Shown here in pieces: positions 1 through 12,343 of a stretch of DNA of 64,000 nucleotides. This stretch comes from Annona cherimola (lineage: Eukaryota; Streptophyta; Magnoliopsida; Magnoliales; Annonaceae). Both the position numbers and the translations under genes were made by a program. Location: contig CM059971.1 in NCBI GenBank assembly GCA_030490835.1, positions 123,226,564 to 123,290,563 on the forward strand. Reading direction: 5' to 3'. The notes under the pieces were generated by a model. It made no database searches and was not told the DNA's origin. It saw only the letters and a program-made list of their open reading frames with translations. The first letter of the stretch is position 1; each line of letters opens with the position of its first letter.

Positions 1-238
1 AAACATCGCTTGCATGAGCTACCATGGGCATTATGTGTTTGTCTGCATCCCTCCAGGGATGGAAAAGAACAGGAAAATAATGATGACGACGACGACATAA
101 AATTTCCGAGAGAAAAAAAAAAAAAAAAGTGTTCCCTACGCGGAAGCCAAGCCAATCTCATAAACAAAATCATCAACCAGCAAAATTGGCCTGCCGCATA
201 TATCATCTAAAAGAGTAGGCTACTTTTCTTCTTTTCCT

Positions 239-3200
239 TCAAAAGAGGTAGATGTATGCAATCGCTGCAAGCATCACAAATGCAGCTGCAGACACTGGGA
301 CAGCCCACTGCCAGTAGGGAGTAGATTTTTTTCTCTTCAGAATGACCTTTGGTAGCGAATCATGACCTCTGGTCCTGACTCTGTTCCTCACGCTCTCTTT
401 TGGTTCTTTGATCTTTAGTGCAGTTGCAGCTGAAAATGGGGCTGGAGGTTCAGTATTTGCTTCGCTCTTTTCCGGTTCCAAATGACCATCATCTGCTTCA
501 CTCTCTGCAGCTTCTGCTGCTGCCGCGGCTGCTGCGTCTGCCTTCTTCTTAGCCTTCCTTTCACGCTCCTGACAAAATTCCACAGAATATTCAAAGTAGG
601 TCAAATTCATACTAATAAATGGGAATCAGGTGCCACAAAGTAGAAAGATTACAATACCTTGAGCTTCTTTTCAGCCTCTTTTTCAGCTCTTTTAGCAGCC
701 TTCACTGCTGCTTTCTCTGCCAACTTCCTCTTCCTTTCGGAGGCTTGCTTAGCCTTGGCAATTTCCTCTTCTCTTTTCATCTCCTTCAACTTTGCTTCGT
801 CAATTCCATTAGCTGCTGGGGGTTCCTTTGGCTTCTCGGATGAGTAGAATTCATCACTAATCTCTGCAGCATTCAATTTTGACTTTGATGTCACCTCTGG
901 AGGCTTGCTGTTGGTTTCTTTTGGGGCTTTGCTGGCACTGGTAGGTTCCACCGCTGGGGGTGCATTAACAGATTCCTTTGTCCGTTTTGTGTTAGGTTTT
1001 GCAGGCAACGCCTCTGGTTCACTAGGAGTTTGTACCTCTGAAAGTATTGGTTTCTCATCTGGATTCCTCATCCGGCCATCACGGCTTAATTGTCGCATAT
1101 CAAGAGACAGTAAAATCCTTTTCTCATAATCATCTCTGAAAGCCTTGTCACTGTTCCATAGTGACATGAATTTCTCCATCTACAAGGAAGTTATAATCAG
1201 TACCTTGGCTGTTATCCATTCGATGATTGCCAATTAAGTAGAGGAGTATGCCATGGCTGAACAAACAAACCTCTGCATGAGAAAGCTCCTGTAGGCCTGT
1301 CACATCTTTCTTGGCAGCAAGATCTTTAGCACTGTTCAGGAGCGACCGGTGTTGATAGAAGTATGTATTCTGGAAAAATAAGAGATACATTAACAAAATG
1401 GCATGGGCAGTCAAACACATTTTTCTTCTAAACTCCATAACAATCTCAGATATTGCAAACCCACTGTACTATTACAGTATAGAAAATTCAGAACAGCAGA
1501 AAACTATCCATGGAAGTATCTTGTGCTACAAAACATAGCAGTCCTAATACTAGTACAGAAATGGATCACTCGTGCTCCTTGACTCACAGGTCAAATCCCA
1601 GTCAGGTAGTCGTCAGTGGGGTGCAACTCGTGATGGGTTAACCCAAACCTGCCTGACCCCACCCGCTAATATCCTGAGCTTGGGTTAGCATCTATCAAAT
1701 GTGGTTGAACCTAACCTGAAATATAAGTTGTTCAGGACTGAGGAACAAAGTCATTGGGAGGCTAGGAATAAAGGTTTGTAGCCGTGAGATCAATTTTGTA
1801 GAACCCTAAAAAATTTCTTCTTGAGCATAAAGTTTATTAGAATTTATAGACAGAGAATCCCAAGATAATTACCACATGCATTGTAATCGTGACAGAAATT
1901 TGAAAAAAAGATGTTGCCTCCTGCCTAGTTTTTGGCATTCTTAGACAGATAACAGCATTCCATTAAAGGCCAACACCAGCAGATGATGATGATAGGAGAT
2001 GAATGATGAATAAATCTGTCTTTTCCAGGATGTTTGGAGATTCAAGCTCAGAAAAACTTATTTTACACACTGATAAGGTCAACTCAGCGGGTAGTCTGGA
2101 AAGCCTTTGTAGATGATTGGGAATCATTTCTTGTGTTAATGAATTTAGAAAAACAGATAGGCTTTACCTAATGGACTCCTTTCTTGCACATTCAATTTCC
2201 ATGGTCACCACCCCCATTTTTTTTTTTCTTAGTTCAATTTCTTTAATTCTTATAAATTATGTTACCTGGTAGAAGGTAAAGTTAAATAAACAAGCAACCA
2301 TGTAGGTTGTGCTGCAAATCACCAAAATGGGAAATCTAGTATGTTTCAAATTACTAAAACACAACTGCACTTGATGAAGATGTAAAAAAAGTTTAAGCTG
2401 CAATTTGTAAAAGAGAGGCAGCAAAAAGATGATGCTCTTGATAAGATGAAAGATAATGTCAGCCATGAAGTAGACACAGATGAAATACCTAAGATCCTTT
2501 AGAAAAAAGGCTCATAATTCTCTAGAAAAGTAAACCGAGAATGAACCTAAATCTGATACTTCAAACAGAAGCAGCTGGGTAATAACTTAGATTCCTATCC
2601 AAATTAGACAGATTTCCAAACAAATTAAAATTCACATTAGCATAATTTTTAGACGATGCACAGAGAAGGATGTTACAATCCGATGTTTTTTTATATAGGT
2701 ATGTTACAATCCAATGTTTTCGAAGAAATATCTAAGGGACATGATTGCATGTTTAACTTATGGAGATCAACCACAAATGCATTATCAAATATGAGACAGA
2801 AAACAATATTAGGCTACAAGAAAAGGCTGAAATGTTATAAAATGTAAGGGAAGACATGTCATATACCCCTCCTTCACGTTGTTTCCTCAACTCCACAAGG
2901 CTTTCAAATGCTTTATCCCTCTTCTGTGTGAGAGCAGTCAGTTCTTCCTGCAAGGAACTAATGTCGCTGTCTATGGCCTTCAATTCCTCCTCAAGCTGTT
3001 TTATTTTTGTTCTCACAGTCTGTTTATCCTTTTTGACTCCATCCAAATCCCCACCAATGAGCTACATTTGAAGATAAAAATCAAGTAACACACAAATTGA
3101 GATAATAAATAAAAATGTTCCTCCTAGCAGGAATTACACAGATGGACAATGAGAGGGAGCTTACTTTGACTTGGTCCTGAAGAGCTTCTTTCTGACCCAA

Positions 3201-4181
3201 TGAGTCTTGGATCTTTGCCTTCATAGCAGCATTTGCAATTACTTTGTCCCTTGTACCTTCAAGCTGTTTGATTTCCCGAAGCATCTGCTTCTCCTCTCCT
3301 AATGTGATGCTCTCATGTTGCATGCGATAGTGCATGCTAGCAATCTGTCTCAATATTACCAGCATGAAAAATAATCAGACAAGCCAAAGAAAAAGAACAG
3401 GAGAATGTGACAAAAACATATCAACAGCTCATCTTACAAGTTCATTAAGCTCTTCCTCTGAAGAGCATAAGCCTACTCCTTTCTCTCTTACAGTGTTGCT
3501 AGCATTACGGAGTTTGCCAAGAGCAGCTTGAATAGGCTCCAGCTCTTTTCTCTTTTCATCAAAAGCCATTCGGTATCGCTTGTCTTCTGCTGTTAAAGGT
3601 TTTAGTTGTGCAATCACAGCAGCTCGATCAGCCTGTTGAAATAAATCAATTTAATAGAAATATCTAAATGTCTGGTCAACTAAATTCTGGTCCAGTACGG
3701 CAGTACATGGTGCAAAAAGTTAGAAAAGTTCAAGACCACTGTAAGTTATTCTGGCTTTCTGCCATAAGCCAAGCCTCCCGGGTTAAAGAAACCAAATTAT
3801 GGAAAGTTTCACAAATACCCTTTTGGCCTTAATTGCTTCTGTTAGCTGAAAACGGGCTTGATTCTTCTTCTGAATCTCTTTATCAGCCTGATCAATCTTA
3901 GCTTTCAGCTTCGGATCTTCATAGGACCTAAACCTGACAAAGTAGAAAGAATGGATCTGCTTGGGTGCAGGCCACTCATCAACTGCGTCCTTTGGGAAGT
4001 TGGCATGGCTAGCAGGATCTGCTTCACCTTTCGTGGTTCCATTTGCAGTCGCATGTGAACCATCCACAACACCAGACTTGATAGGTTCTTCATTCTCTGA
4101 CCCCTGATTCAGCTTCACATTGTCAATTCCATCCTTCAATTTTCCTTGTGCAAAATCATCTCCAGCCATCTCCACGCCCAT
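239..4181 (-). CDS. PPI1: Proton pump-interactor 1 (PPI1)-like protein, seven coding exons
   Basis: PPI-family proteins bind the regulatory C-terminus of the plasma-membrane H+-ATPase and stimulate it; they are ER/plasma-membrane associated. Coding exons read on the minus strand: 4181-3819, 3632-3438, 3344-3165, 3061-2867, 1369-1271, 1179-658, 568-239. All introns are GT-AG and every junction is in phase 0. The joined product is about 627 residues, close to the roughly 610 of Arabidopsis PPI1. Exon 1 carries the family signature [20 protein letters not shown] (about residues 75-95). Exons 2-4 are charged coiled coil, including [16 protein letters not shown]. Exon 6 has the conserved [16 protein letters not shown] block, followed by a Lys/Ala/Glu-rich helix. 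Exon 7 ends in [11 protein letters not shown] and a hydrophobic tail anchor ending AYIYLF. The start is the first ATG (MGVE), which matches the family; the ATG four codons on is the alternative. Splice sites are inferred, not confirmed by transcripts. Confidence 0.93.
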
Positions 4182-5810
4182 ATTTCAAAGGTAAGGTTTG
4201 ATGCAGAAAGAAGCCTGCAGATTTTCAGCTAATGAACAAGCTAAATTTAACAAGAAAGAGTAATGGCGTCTTGGACAATTAGCAGATGCATGAACCATAA
4301 ACACAGGTGTACAACATATTCTGTAAATACACAAACATTCTAATTAATACATGGACGCAAAAGGGATACCTTCGTGAATCCAACAGCCAAAACTAAGCAC
4401 TAAAATGTATTTGAAAAAGAGTTTCACTAGTTCATATACTGCTATATCAACCCTTAGCCTTCAATCAGCACGCTGCAGATGAAGTTTTTGACCCCACTTT
4501 GACTATCATGAAGGGCTTTTCCATTTAAACTGAACCATTCCAATGGATTAAAAAGAATAGTACACGATCCTTTCCAAAACGCACAAAATAACACCAGGGA
4601 AAGTTTTGAGAAAAGATTTCCTTTGATCATATTACGCCAAATTCGAACAAATCATACACCAACATGGAGCAATCTAGAGGATCATAACCAAAGCAAACCA
4701 GGGATCATTCTCTGAACAATAGACATAGTCATAGAGGATCAATAAACAAAAACTCTCACAAGCCACGGAATCATTCTCTGAGCAATAAACATAGACCTCT
4801 CATATAGGAGCTATAATTATCATTTATTTTTTGAAACAAAGATAGAAGCTGTTATTTTTGTTTCTTCTATTAATGTATGAAGTCTATTCTATCAAAAATG
4901 ATCGACAAGTCTTCCACCGAAAGTAAATGTTATGATTCGATACTTGGGTAACACGATGATCCTTCAAACACTCAAGAAAGAACCAAATATAAATCAATTC
5001 ACAGTAATGAACACTTCGGAAGGAGAAAATAAATAAGATTATTCACGCAGAAGTTACCAAAAGATCATTGAGTATACTGCATGACTATAATTATCTAAAA
5101 ATAATTCCTACCAAAATCTCAAACCCGTCGACCTGTTTGGAGAAGAAAGCAACTTTCGGGTTGGAATTTTTTTTTTTAAGAAAAAATAATAAAGGTCGTA
5201 TACTTAACACATCGGACTACTCCACTCAATTTCTAACGATTTGTTCCAACCGCTCGATTATGATACCACTCGACCACTGGTTGTCCAATCACAAAATTCT
5301 CTCAAATGGTCCAGCCAAAAGCCTCGCAGCAAGCAACCACCACTCAGGATTATCAAACAGCAAAATCCGCCGCCTGAATCATACTAATGATCATTGGTTA
5401 GATGATCAAGCAATTCCGCCATCATATAAAACAGCGACGGTAACGATCAACCTAAAAAAGCATCCCAAGTCATCTATTCGGTCCCATCGCAAGGCGAAGA
5501 CGTTGCTCGGGATTCAACATCCAAAAAATATGAAAGCAGAGCAGATCCAGCGGCGAAAAAGCAGAAGAAAAGGGAGACTGTAAAGGATCAATCACCGATC
5601 GTGAAGATCAGATCTTCTCTTACCTGCGGTCGAAGATCTATGCGGCGGCTCTTGCGATCGGCCCCTCTTTTCAAGGGCCGAGAAAGGGAGAGGACGTAAA
5701 ATCCCGTTCCTTTTAGACGATCCGAGATCCCAAATCAGAAAGTGATTGGATGCAGAGAGAGAGAGAGAGAGATGATCCTTTTCAAAGTCGAAAACGCAGA
5801 AGGCCGACCT
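4182..5810 (-). other. PPI1-like 5' leader with a 1.4 kb intron
   Basis: A good donor (CGCAG|GTAAGAG, cut at 5624/5623) lies in a GC-richer block just inside the likely transcription start. An acceptor (CTGCAG|GCTTC, cut at 4215/4214) sits 33 bases before the ATG. The inferred leader is therefore a first non-coding exon from about 5800 to 5624, an intron 5623-4215, and a short second exon 4214-4182. Long leader introns are common in broadly expressed plant genes. This is inference from splice consensus only. No other gene is visible in the interval; the open frame at 5068-5583 lies across the intron on the opposite strand and resembles no family. Confidence 0.55.
5754..5772 (-). promoter_or_regulatory. 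Pyrimidine (CT) tract near the PPI1-like transcription start
   Basis: An uninterrupted GA tract on the plus strand reads as CTCTCTCT on the gene's strand, just upstream of the inferred first exon. Such Y-patch tracts are frequent core-promoter or leader elements in plants. No clear TATA box was seen next to it. It could equally be a simple leader microsatellite. Confidence 0.35.
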
Positions 5811-5860
5811 TAGATTTGTATCTTCCTTCCCCGACGCCGTGGAAGTGTTGTGCCTACCGA

Positions 5861-7189
5861 AATCTTAAACAGTGGTGACTATCAAACCACCGTAACGCAG
5901 CGATCGAATCCGTAGATCCGATCCTTGAGAGTTTTGCAGAATATTATTTTTAATTCACCGGACTGTAGACTACAGGAATTTATTACCATCTGCGTTGTTG
6001 ACGTCACGGTTCCGATTAAAGCATTTCTGTTTCATCATCTGAAAATGAGCCACCGCCAAAGCGGAGTAAACAGTACGAAACGCACACAATAAAGTTCAGT
6101 CTACGGCGATGAGCGTTGGATTGTATTTACTTTATACTGGATATACAACAAAAGTGATACGGTAGAATGCGGAGCATTACGCACAAGAAAGATTATATCC
6201 ATCCGAACGCTCGTCGCAACCACACTCTCATAATCGAAACCGTAAATTGATGAAAAAGAAAAATATTAATGACTGAAAATGAAATAAATCAAAGACAATA
6301 ATTTATCAATAGTTTCTGTCTATTCCCTTCTTAAATGGGACGGTTGAAGTTTTCCGAAATTGCTGTACTTTATTAGACGAAATTCCCATTTCGAGTTCCA
6401 ATCGGCGTGAAATAGTTGGGGAACTCCAAATGATGAATGACAGGGTCAGGGCCAGATCGACGGCAGATAAAATAATGTAGCGAGAACACTGCAGTTTCGT
6501 AGTCTCTACCACATCATTTTTCACCATCTGTAGTCGGGATCCATGTTGGGTGAATGTGGATAGCGAAAATCACGAGGCGATGCAGCGACGTGAGAACAAC
6601 CAGATGTCTCTTGTCCTATTTTTATTTAAGCCTTTGGGCTAAATATTTTCTATCGATTAATAAAATATATTGCATCAGATTATTATCCTTTAATAATTAT
6701 AATTTTATCCTTTTCCCATCGTCTTCGTCGTCGTCCATAATTTCAATCACTTGATAATACTACGAGCATAATTTGATTTCGACAAATCTTGTTTTGTTTG
6801 AAAACACGCTTTACTTTCATCGATAAAAGTTCAAAACAAATATTACGTCACCGTGAAAAAATCGATTCGTTGTAAGTACTAAAATCTTTTAAGTATATGT
6901 AGTATGGTTATATATAAGTGGGAAAAAACGTAATCCCAGATATTTTGGAAACGTTCCTCAATTTTTATAAATTTGGAAATCAACGGTTTAGAGCCTACTA
7001 AATTATTCTGTGAAATCTAAACCACTTATCTCGTTTGAAATTATGTTTTGTGTATTGCAAATAATATTTCAAACAAATATACATCAAATTGATCTAAAAA
7101 TTTTAATAGCTTTACATGCATTATCAAATGTTTTTAATTTCATGCATATTTTGGTTGTTTTATTGTAAAACTTTTATTTTATTTAAATA
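5861..7189. other. Upstream flank of the PPI1-like gene, no gene seen
   Basis: AT-rich DNA with only short chance open frames, none resembling a known family. It includes the probable distal promoter of the minus-strand gene. Confidence 0.5.
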
Positions 7190-7440
7190 TATTATGTGGT
7201 GTTCGACAAACATTAAAACTTTTCAATATAACTTTTGAATTTATATAATTATCATATTTTTAATTATTTCTTCGCATTTTTCCATACAACTATCATACTT
7301 TTCAATTATTTATACACAACTATTTATACAACTCACATATTTATTTTAAATTTATTCTAGTTATTCATTATCATTATCTCTATTATATTACATCATTTTT
7401 TATCAATGCAAAACAAAAATTTATTACTTCTCAATACACA
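7190..7440 (-). repeat. AT-rich dispersed repeat, family F2
   Basis: The hallmark of this family on the minus strand is an ATGATGTAAT-like box followed by A-rich runs and AAAT-TATNA-AATTAAAA stretches. This copy reads it in the reverse sense (ATATTACATCATTTTTTATC near 7383). Similar 200-260 bp blocks occur near 8.25, 25.2, 25.6, 26.2, 26.5, 27.1, 28.9, 32.0, 61.6 and 62.2 kb. Boundaries are approximate; the family is probably a small non-autonomous DNA transposon. Confidence 0.4.
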
Positions 7441-8239
7441 CCTTATATCCGGCAGGTTAGGTGATTTAAATTTTATAAAATTGTCTTGGTGTGCCATAAG
7501 TCAAGCATTTCTACTTTTATAAAAAGTAGATAAATGTTTTCTATGGTAGATTCATATGTTGTGAAGTATTTTATATTTCAAATTTTATTTTGTTACCAGT
7601 CACTAGTCCTGGAGTAAGATAAATCTTGAATTACAATTACAAATGAGGAGATAAATGTACCCAACATCATATTATCTTGGATCTAAGGAAACATTTGGAA
7701 ATAAAATGAAATAGATTTTGAAAAGTGAAATAAAGACGAAAAATATGCCAAAGAGAAAGTGAATAATATAATTCGTATGAAAATATATAAAAATAGTTAA
7801 AATATAAGAATAAAACTATAAAATATGATAGTTAAGTAACTAAACTATAAAATCATAATAAAAGGTGAACGAAAATAAGAAGAAAATGTGCATTTCTTTC
7901 CATTTCCATTAATTTCGAAATGTCAAACGCGATCTGTACAAAAAGTCAATAACCGAAGTCATATTCTTTCTTTTTTTAGTTTTTAAATCGTCGAAGTCAT
8001 CAATTGATATTACTATTTGCAATTTCGCATGCAATTTTTTTTTTTTTTCATAAGCATCCCCATTTCAAATAAGCACGAGTATGAATCATTTAAAGGCCAC
8101 CTCTGGCAAAGACTCAAAAAGAAGCCCGATGACCACAGAATGATTAAATTAAACCGGATCCGGTCAGACCGTGAACTATATAATGTAACTCGCGGTTTTA
8201 AACGAACCGGAAGCCGGTTTTAAAAACACTAACCAAAAG
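7441..8239. other. AT-rich intergenic DNA, no gene seen
   Basis: Contains another weak F2-like block at about 7720-7870 and a GC-richer patch at 8090-8220 with CCGGATCCGG and GAACCGGAAGCCGGTT. The 68-codon frame there is not recognisable. Confidence 0.4.
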
Positions 8240-8455
8240 AATAAAATTAGATCATCTAAAAAAGGAAAAAGTTATGGGGAGAATGAGAGAGTGATGTGAT
8301 ATTATGAGGAAAATAATTAAAGTAAAGAGTAAAAAAAAATAAAAATAATTGTAAAGAAAAATATGTAAAATATGATTAGAATATAAAGATAATAATTAAA
8401 AGTGTAATAGTTAAACAAAATTATTAAATCACATCAAAAGTTGCGTTCGGATAGT
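8240..8455 (+). repeat. AT-rich dispersed repeat, family F2
   Basis: Contains GAGTGATGTGATATTATGAG near 8290, matching the F2 box, then the usual AAAATAATTGTAAAGAAAAATATG-type stretch. It ends near GTTGCGTTCGGATAGTG, which resembles the GTGTTTGG-type ends of small plant hAT derivatives. Confidence 0.4.
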
Positions 8456-8954
8456 GTTTTTTAAATTTGAAAAAAAAAACTAAAAGGAAACAGTTCTGCC
8501 TGGGCCAGCGTGTGGGATGGTATTTTAATCGGGTCAAATTTTTTGAAAGCCCGCAAAGCGATATAGATGATGATAAAAGCCCAGTTACGCCCGCGCACTT
8601 GGCCAAGTATAGGAAGCAAGTTGCGGTCTATTCTCTCCATCACGCTAACAACCTGAAGATGATGATAAACATGGACTGTTTGCACAAGTTTCCAAAGACA
8701 ATAATTCAGAAAATCAGTCTAGAATTTTTTTTTTTATTATTATTTTACGTAAAAGTCTAGAATGTTTGGTTGTACTATTATAACGATTTGCCATGATCGC
8801 TTCTTGGCTTTTCCTTTTTTCTTTCAAGATAATTTTTCACCGGTAAGCTCAACCAGAATCATAAAATATCACATGAACTGTTTTAGTATTTGAAGAGGAG
8901 GTGGTGACTTGAAGATTTTTAACCTACAAATGAAGTTGTAGGCAATAAGATAAG

Positions 8955-9352
8955 AAAAATAAATGCGCAAATTAGTAATAAGAGAAAGAGATCTAGAAAA
9001 TAGTTAGATATCAAAATGAAAGCTATAGAACACTAGGATGATGAAATTTGTTCAAAATCATTCAAAGAAAAATATACGTGCAAATTAGTAGTAAGAGAAA
9101 GAGATCTAGAAAATGGCTAGATATCAAAATGAAAGCTATAGAACACTGGGATGATGAAATTTGTCCGAAATCATTCAAAGAAAAATAAACGCGCAAATTA
9201 GTAGTAAAAGAAAGAGATCTAGAAAATGGCTAGATATCAAAATGAAAGCTATAGAACACAAATAAACGCGCATATTAGCAGTAAGAGAGAGATCTAGAAA
9301 ATAAAAGCTATAGAACACTGGGATGATGAAATTTGTCCAAAATCATTCAAGT
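8955..9352. repeat. 113-bp tandem repeat, four copies
   Basis: Copies begin with CAAATTAGTA at 8968, 9081 and 9194 (period 113), with a fourth at 9271 (CATATTAGCA). Each carries AGAGATCTAGAAAAT, GATATCAAAATGAAAGC and TGATGAAATTTGT. Copies one to three differ by only a few bases. The spacing to copy four drops to 77 because copy three is cut short, and copy four also lacks an internal segment. Non-coding. Confidence 0.85.
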
Positions 9353-9757
9353 AATTGTAGCTTAGGTAAAGAGTTCATATAGCATATGGTACTTTCTTTT
9401 TGTCACAAGGGATAAAAAATGGCTGTATCCATTTCATAGCCCAGCATTAGTCCCTTAATAAATTTATTTAATTCTTAATGATTTATTATTTAATTCTTAC
9501 CTTTTTCATCTCTTCTAGTTAGATGTCTTCAAACTTATTCATGGAAAATTAAAGCATGTACTTACTTGCTTCCTTGATTTCATTAGCATGAAATATAACA
9601 TACTATGTAAAAAGAACTCATAAATAATGAACAGTCTATTATAAAATAAACCTCAAACTTCACCTCATAGGTATCTCTATCTCGAATCATAACAAAATCG
9701 ATAAATCAACCTTGCCTGGAATTTTCTAGGATTCCCAACCTATTTAATATCACTTTT

Positions 9758-10632
9758 TCTAAGGTGTGCAGTGACCAGTGGGGTATGCAGGATGGCTGCG
9801 AGGGTGGATTCTCACGGGATGACAGTACAGGAAATTTTGAAAACTTGTGTGCGTGAGAAGAGGCCTGATGACCTGGCCTTTTTCATCTTGTGCTGTTGGC
9901 AGATTTGGTTTCTGCGGAACAAGCTCAGAGAGGAGGGATCTCAACCGAGAATATTGGAAACCTTGGCCTGGTGCGCGGAGTACCTTTACCAACATCGGAC
10001 GGCAAAAATGCTGGTTCAATCGGGGGCTTTGGGTAGGACCATGGTAACCAGATGGTTCAAGCCGCCTCTAGGGTTTGTCAAGATAAACATGGATGCCCGA
10101 TGCCTCGGGGATCGGGGTGACTTTGGATGCGCGGCCGTGATCAGTGATTCCAGGGTTCATTTATTGCAGCTAGTGGATGAAGGCGGTCAGGCCCGAGGGA
10201 GCCATTACTTATTGAAGCGACCGCCTTTCTTTTGGGAATCAGATGGGCTACTCAACTTAACATCAGATATGCTTTATTCGAGACCTACTCTCTAATGCTT
10301 TGTAACTATCTATCCAACGCGGAACCTATCTCCTCCCCGGTGGGTCTAATTATTGATGAAATCAGGTCGATTCTCATTATGAATGATTTCTTTTCAGTAC
10401 ATCATGTTTTACAGGAAAATGTCGTTGCGCACTCCTTAGCCGAATTGGTCTCGGTATCTCATTCGGACCAATTGTCTTGGTGGGGTAACCCACCCCAAGC
10501 TGTTATTGGGAAAATTTGTACAGACAATTTTTTGGCAATGAATTGCTTGGATTTCTCCATCCCTATACCTTTTCAAATCGAAAGGGGAGTAGGGAGAGAG
10601 TGTATCCTTTTATCAAAAAAAAATATATATAT
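9758..10632 (+). mobile_element. 5'-truncated LINE (non-LTR retrotransposon) 3' end
   Basis: The block is clearly more GC-rich than its surroundings and encodes an RNase H-like tail. It ends in TTTTATCAAAAAAAAA plus an (AT)n run, typical of plant LINE 3' ends. A matching 11-base direct repeat ATATCACTTTT flanks it at 9747-9757 and 10633-10643, giving a target-site duplication. Only the last ~0.87 kb of the element arrived, as usual for 5' truncation during target-primed reverse transcription. Confidence 0.75.
9771..10600 (+). pseudogene. LINE RNase H-like domain (RVT_3 type), frameshifted
   Basis: The first frame (from 9771) reads WQIWFLRNKLREEG and then WFKPPLGFVKINMDA, the start of the RNase H-like domain common in plant LINE tails. 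The homology leaves that frame at about 10200-10211 and continues two frames on with EATAFLLGIRWATQL, then VLQENVVAHSLAELVS, the usual end of the domain. The expected E-S-D catalytic motif reads E-T-Y. Dead copy; no host function is suggested. Confidence 0.75.
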
Positions 10633-10643
10633 ATATCACTTTT

Positions 10644-11568
10644 CATGAGTGTGTAATGAAGGAAGGCTACTCTAGTTAACATAACAGATAAGATGGAGTT
10701 ACTGACCAGTAATTTTCTCCATAAATTGCCCTTATCTTCTCTTCGTTTTTGTGTGGCCTTTCACAATGGACTCTTATTCTCAAATCTTTCTTCGAAAAAA
10801 TTTTGCAAGCACCTGTTGAATTTATGCTTCTTAATTATATGGGTGCAGATGGGTGCTGATGACCTTGCTCGTCACCTTACAACTTTGATGCAGATTGCAT
10901 TTTGTAACTGTATATTGTTTTCAGGAATTATATATCTCCACAAACTCCACTGATTTCTCGAGGAAAAAACATGGTTTGGAGTTTGTCTGCCCACACACAA
11001 GAAGTTACCATCGTTATATTAACTATGAAAGTCATGTATTCCTTCTTGCTAAGTCTGTGTAATGTAAACTTAGATTGTTGCTCAAATAGACAACTAAGAA
11101 AACAAGCATACCTTATATTACATAAATGCGGATCTGGTAATCTGCAATTCCTATTGTGGTGGAAAATAGTGATAGCTTCCTCATACATACCACACATCCA
11201 AAATGCCACCCACAGGAGAATTACGCCTCATATGGGCAATCCCCATTCTCTTCCGTTAGTTTCAATACTCACACAACAAGGTCTTTTCATAACCAAAGCA
11301 CCTGCTTGCCTAATAAATGCAAAATGATCACACATAAAAGCTAAATGATGATGATGATAATAAGATGGTATATCACAACTTAGAAAATTTTATATATTAT
11401 CAACAATAGATAGCCAGTGGACACAGGTGATAACCCCAACCATAAAAGTAGAAGATCCATTTGATATTTACATAATTGGAAAATAACTCACTGATCCTTA
11501 ATCTAAAATCTGTAATCTTCTAGGGTCCAGCAGAGATCACCCAAACATTCCTCAACTTCATGGAGCAT
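10644..11568. other. Intergenic and 3' flank of the bHLH gene
   Basis: Moderately AT-rich. Several short open frames exist on both strands (for example 10693-10953 plus and 10971-11327 plus) but none resembles a known protein. The part near 11350-11568 probably includes the 3' untranslated region of the minus-strand bHLH gene. Confidence 0.4.
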
Positions 11569-12343
11569 TTATGAATTCTCCTGCACAAGTTTGTTTAGTC
11601 TTTCTGATATAATTTCAGCATCAAATCCAACCCGTGGATCAGGAATCTACAAGAGGTAAATTATATTAAGAATTTCAATTATCTCTTCTCTGTGTCTCTA
11701 GATCACAAAAGAAATCAAGAAAACTAAGTTACCGTAGTGTGTATTGTGTGGAAGATCTTATCTCCCACAATAGAAAAATTGGCATTCACCACTTCAGCTC
11801 CTTCCTCTTCGAGAACCCGAATGGATTGGTAAAAGATGGTTTGAGTATCCAATCCACTAATCAAGATCACCATCAGAGCCGGACCCAGATCTTGGACTTC
11901 AACATAAGGCAATTGCCAGCACGTGGTCATCCCCACATTCGTGCTCTTATTTTTTCCCTCCGTCCCCACCAGATGCTCCTTCCTCTCTTTCATTTGCTCA
12001 ATGTTTTCTTGCAATGTTTTTATGTAATTTGCAGCATTCTGGAGCTGATCGGGAAGTAGGGTTACCTCCTGAAATACCAAAAGGAAGGAAAGAAAATAAT
12101 CAAGAAAACATTAAGAGGATGGAATTTTCAAACATTAGTCTGGCCACAAGAAAATGGTAACAAGCAAGACCCTAGTTTTGCATTTCTAACTTGAATATGT
12201 GTGCATGGAAGTAGTAAAATTACCCGCGGGGTTTCGTTTGGAATGAGAGAGTTGAGCTCGGTGATGAGATGTTTCATTTGCATTCTCCTCTTCTTCTCCA
12301 CTGTCTTGCGATCTGCTCTTGAAGATCCATTTCCTTCCTCCAT
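11569..12343 (-). CDS. bHLH162-like transcription factor, three exons
   Basis: Coding exons on the minus strand: 12343-12224, 12068-11733, 11646-11569, with GT-AG introns, all phase 0, giving 177 residues. The bHLH domain spans about residues 8-65. The basic region is RADRKTVEKKRR with helix 1 MKHLITELNSLIP; helix 2 is LPDQLQNAANYIKTLQENIE, and the first intron falls in the loop. Downstream is an ACT-like segment (VEVQDLGPALMVILISGLD, then VLEEEGAEVVNANFSIVGD, IFHTIHT). The order and the RKTVEK basic region match the Arabidopsis bHLH162 group (about 167 residues), relatives of the bHLH36/118/120/125 clade. The usual first-position His of the basic region is replaced by Arg, as in that group, while Glu and the Arg pair are kept, so E-box binding is plausible. 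Nuclear regulator; targets unknown. Confidence 0.88.

Noticed and set aside
649..1129. Plus-strand frames opposite the last PPI1-like exons.
   Set aside because: Antisense shadows of the Lys/Ala/Glu-rich coding sequence.
1586..1740. A GGGGTGCAACTCGTGATGGG motif inside the PPI1-like intron, resembling a hAT end.
   Set aside because: No matching inverted end or 8-bp duplication was found, so it is not called as an element.
5068..5583. 171-codon plus-strand frame opposite the PPI1-like leader.
   Set aside because: It spans the inferred leader intron, is biased in composition and matches no family.
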